DNA of 64,000 nt from Paramecium sonneborni. Lineage: Eukaryota; Ciliophora; Oligohymenophorea; Peniculida; Parameciidae. The position numbers were made by a program, and so were the translations under genes. Position 1 is the first letter of the stretch; every line of letters starts with the position of its first letter. Of this stretch, positions 61,201 to 64,000 are shown piece by piece. The notes under the pieces are model-generated. The model had not been told where the DNA came from. It saw only the letters and a list, made by a program, of their open reading frames with translations, and ran no database searches. The DNA lies in NCBI GenBank assembly GCA_905182985.1, contig CAJJDN010000137.1, positions 150,119 to 214,118 on the forward strand, given 5' to 3'.

Positions 61201-64000
61201 ACAATGTACTGATATTATGGCTACTTGTTAAGATTACAACAGTCTTAATCTCTGCCATTTTTCCAAAAAAGGTTATTGTATACTGATGCAATAATAGAGG
61301 AATGTCAACAAATCTCTGAAAACTGTACAACAGATGGTATGTAATGCGTTCCAATCACATTCTGTAAAGATACTAATACTAATGGAGGATGTAAAATAGG
61401 AATAGATGGGGAATGTATTGAAATTATTGAAAACGGGATAAAACATTGTAATCAATATGAATCTTGTAAATAAATAGCATTCCAAACTCATTATTAATGT
61501 TATTCAACAAAAAATGATTGTACAACTGACGGTGTTACATGTATTTCACTAAATGATTGTAATTAATATACTTAACAAATTTCATGTTTTATTAATAGAG
61601 AAGGAAAAATAATATCTAATAAAAGAGTGCTTTCAACAGGAAAGTGTATTTGGGATATTTAAGCAAATCAATGTAGAGATTAAAGTTGTCAAGATTTAAT
61701 TGGTACAACAAATGAATAATGTGAATCATAACTTTATTCTTGTACTAGTGATGGTAAAACCTGTGTTCCTAAATTTAATTGTAAATCCTTAACTAATTAA
61801 GTTCAATGTTAGATTGCTAAAAGTGATGATGGATATTGTTTTTGGTCAAATGATAAATGTGATCTAGTGACTTGTTCAAATATTGTCAAATCCTCATCAG
61901 TTGAATAATGCAAAGAATAAAATAGCAAATGTACTTACGATGGTAAATCTTGCATCTCTATTTCCTAATGCAAAGATTACAAAACATAAATCTCCTGTAA
62001 TTCTTAAGGAATTGATGGATTTTGTACTTGGATACCACAGGATAAGATATTTGTTGGGATCTATAGTCAATCGAAAATTGTAGTTAATTAAGATTTTCTT
62101 ATAACCAAACTTGTGAAAATTTAAAAAAAGATTGTACAAATAATCCAGATAAAAAAAGCACATAATAATGCGTTGAAAAGACTTGTGCAAATGCTGTTAA
62201 GTCTGAATATAATCATTCTACGTGTTAAGCCTGGCTGTCTACTTGTACTTCCAATTACTCTAACACAGGATGCACTGAAATCAAAAATTAATGTTCAGAT
62301 TACACTCCCCCTAATTGTATATAATCTAAGCTAGGTTAATGTGAAAATGTTAATAATTAATGTGTTCTTAGAGAATGTCATTATAGTCCATCAACATTCT
62401 TGAATAATTAAGTTTGCGAATCTTATTTAAACACTTGCACTGTTGCTAGAATTGGAGGATGTGTTTAAAGATAAGAAACTTGTGATCTTTATAAAATCTA
62501 AATTTAATGCCACTTTGATATCAATAATAATAGATGTTGGTGGAACCCTACATTAAAAAATTGTGTCTAACTCAAATGTTCAAATATTGAATAAACCTCA
62601 TTATACTCTTCTAACTAATAATGCAAATCTATTTAATATGTAGATTGTATTTTAAGTAATACAGGTAAGGGATGCTAAGACAATTAACAATAGTGTGAAT
62701 CCTTTTACTCGTAATTATCATGCATTGTTGATATAAAAGGGTAACCATGCCAATGGAATAATAATTAATGTTTGACAAAAACATGTACTTCTGCTCCCAT
62801 TTCTCTAACAACCTTAGAATAATGTTTATCCTACTATACCAAAGTTAAGTGCACAACTAAAACGGGAGGTGGTTGTACTTTTCAATAAGATTTATGCGAA
62901 AATTATACTGATTAAGGCTCATGCATCATCACCAAAAAAGGTGTAGAATGTGGATATGATGAAAAAAATAAAAAATGTTTAATAAAGAGCTGTTAAACAG
63001 CACCATTATCTTATACATCACACCATTAATGTTATAGTTATTTGAATACATGTACAGTAGAAGCTAATGGAAGTGGTTGTTAAACCATCCCAAAAACCTG
63101 TTAAGAAATGACTATGATACAATGTGAAGTTAATTATTGTTATTACAATTAAGATAAAAATATGTGTATTAGTAAGACTTGTTAAAACAAACCAGATAGT
63201 ATAACAGATTGTGCATAATATTTTGATGAATGTTTTTTAGATACTATAAAATGTAGGAAGACTATCTGTGAATATTATTTCTATGCAACAGATGAAGAAT
63301 GCAAAAATGTAATGTCTAATTGTACTAGTAATGGGAATTAATGTATTCCTAGAAAGTAATGCAATTAATCTTTAAATGAAGCAAGTTGTGTTTCTTAACC
63401 AGATGGACAATTATGTTAGTGGACTAGCAGTAATTAATGCTAAATAAGACAATGTAATATAGCTCCTAGAAGTTTAATTACTCATTCATAATGTTAATAA
63501 TATCTCAATAAATGCACAACTCAAAAAAATGGAGGATGCACTAATTTAATGTCATGTATAGAATATAGTTTTTAAGAGTAATGTATGATTGATGTTTCCA
63601 AGCAGCCATGTATTTGGGATGGAAGCGTAAATTTGTGCAGAAATTTATAATGTAGAGATTTTAATGGATCGAATCATAATTCATGTCAAAAAATATCATT
63701 AGAATGTACAGCAGATTTTTAAAGAAGAGGTTATTGCATGGATTTATTAGATTGTTCAATGTATACCTAAAAATTACATTGCATAATTGGAAACGATGGA
63801 AGTTGTTTATGGATTAATGAATAATGTTATTAATATTCATAATGTGAAGACATTCAATTTAAAACCCACGAGGAATGTCAACAAATCTCTGAAAACTGTA
63901 CAACAGATGGTATGTAATGCGTTCCAATCACATTCTGTAAAGATACTAATACTAATGGAGGATGTAAAATAGGAATAGATGGGGAATGTATTGAAATTAT
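58244..64000 (+). CDS. giant Cys-repeat surface antigen (immobilisation-antigen type), 3' end outside window
   Basis: A hydrophobic start (MMFLLMIDFLLVPVVWS) acts as signal peptide. About 28-29 Cys-rich modules follow, each roughly 65-75 aa with a pattern like T-x-x-EC-x-x-Y-x-x-C-T-x-x-x-x-GGC, then CxW, C and C (for example TDEECKNYLKTCTTKQDGGC). This is the Paramecium surface antigen repeat type. Such antigens are GPI-anchored coat proteins, expressed one at a time; the anchor signal is beyond the window. The frame is continuous to about 61280. It needs a 20-nt intron or repair at 61277-61296, and shifts once near 62020-62055 with no intron found. The GC of the Cys modules is higher than that of the neighbours. 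Confidence 0.85.
61297..61427 (+). repeat. 131-bp exact repeat, copy 1 (partner 63870-64000)
   Basis: Identical to 63870-64000 at an offset of 2,573, encoding EECQQISENCTTDGMQC and the next module start. Copy 2 runs off the window, so the true repeat may be longer. Copy 1 begins exactly where the reading frame is disturbed and where about 20-25 residues of the module pattern are missing. Confidence 0.85.
63870..64000 (+). repeat. 131-bp exact repeat, copy 2 (partner 61297-61427)
   Basis: Begins after a normal module context (CEDIQFKTH) and stays in frame, unlike copy 1. Identity holds to the last base of the window. Confidence 0.85.

Overview
Organism. The window reads as a macronuclear-type segment of a ciliate, almost certainly Paramecium or a very close relative. 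Long reading frames open only when TAA and TAG are read as glutamine and TGA is the sole stop. Frames are joined by ultra-short GT...AG introns of about 20-34 nt. The DNA is very AT-rich and the genes are packed, often 25-100 bp apart. Annotation with the standard code finds almost none of these genes, so the calls below come from re-reading both strands with the ciliate code and splicing the short introns by eye.

Layout. 1-13.7 kb: a Cys-rich secreted protein and a series of ciliate-specific or unrecognised proteins, ending with a BAH-PHD chromatin reader (12.5-13.2 kb). 13.6-18.3 kb: a ZSWIM2/MEX-type SWIM-RING-ZZ-RING ubiquitin ligase, disturbed by two assembly duplications (1,235 bp across a single N; 834 bp on both sides of a 388-N gap). 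18-30 kb: low-complexity proteins, a membrane-anchored aspartyl protease, a MARK/KIN1-like kinase with a KA1-like tail, a decayed kinase gene, a multi-pass transporter-like protein, a region I could not resolve, and a second intact kinase. 30-43 kb: a proteasome beta subunit, a small protein with a possible CaaX end, a pseudokinase, two long coiled-coil proteins (one tail-anchored), a type I membrane protein, an ORF with two in-frame UGAs, and an intronless EF-hand calpain. 43-48.5 kb: an AGC kinase, calmodulin, and ribosomal proteins eL21 and eS26. 48.5-54.4 kb: a tight minus-strand cluster with an unknown large protein, a 7TM receptor of cAMP-receptor (cAR/GCR1) style and a membrane-bound hybrid histidine kinase. 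54.5-57.8 kb: a small membrane protein, a Q-rich protein and a secreted protein with an in-frame UGA. 58.2-64 kb: a very large Cys-repeat surface antigen (immobilisation-antigen type), cut by the window end.

How the genes relate. There are no operons; neighbours are independent transcription units. Signalling is prominent: three intact kinases, one pseudokinase, one dead kinase, calmodulin, a calpain and the receptor/histidine-kinase pair. Highlights for follow-up are that receptor/histidine-kinase neighbourhood, the two ORFs with in-frame UGA, the pseudokinase lacking HRD and DFG, and the assembly-type duplications, which affect gene counts here.

Limits. All splice joins and family calls were made by eye. 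Gene ends in short unresolved stretches are approximate. No tRNA, rRNA, CRISPR array or transposon was recognised.
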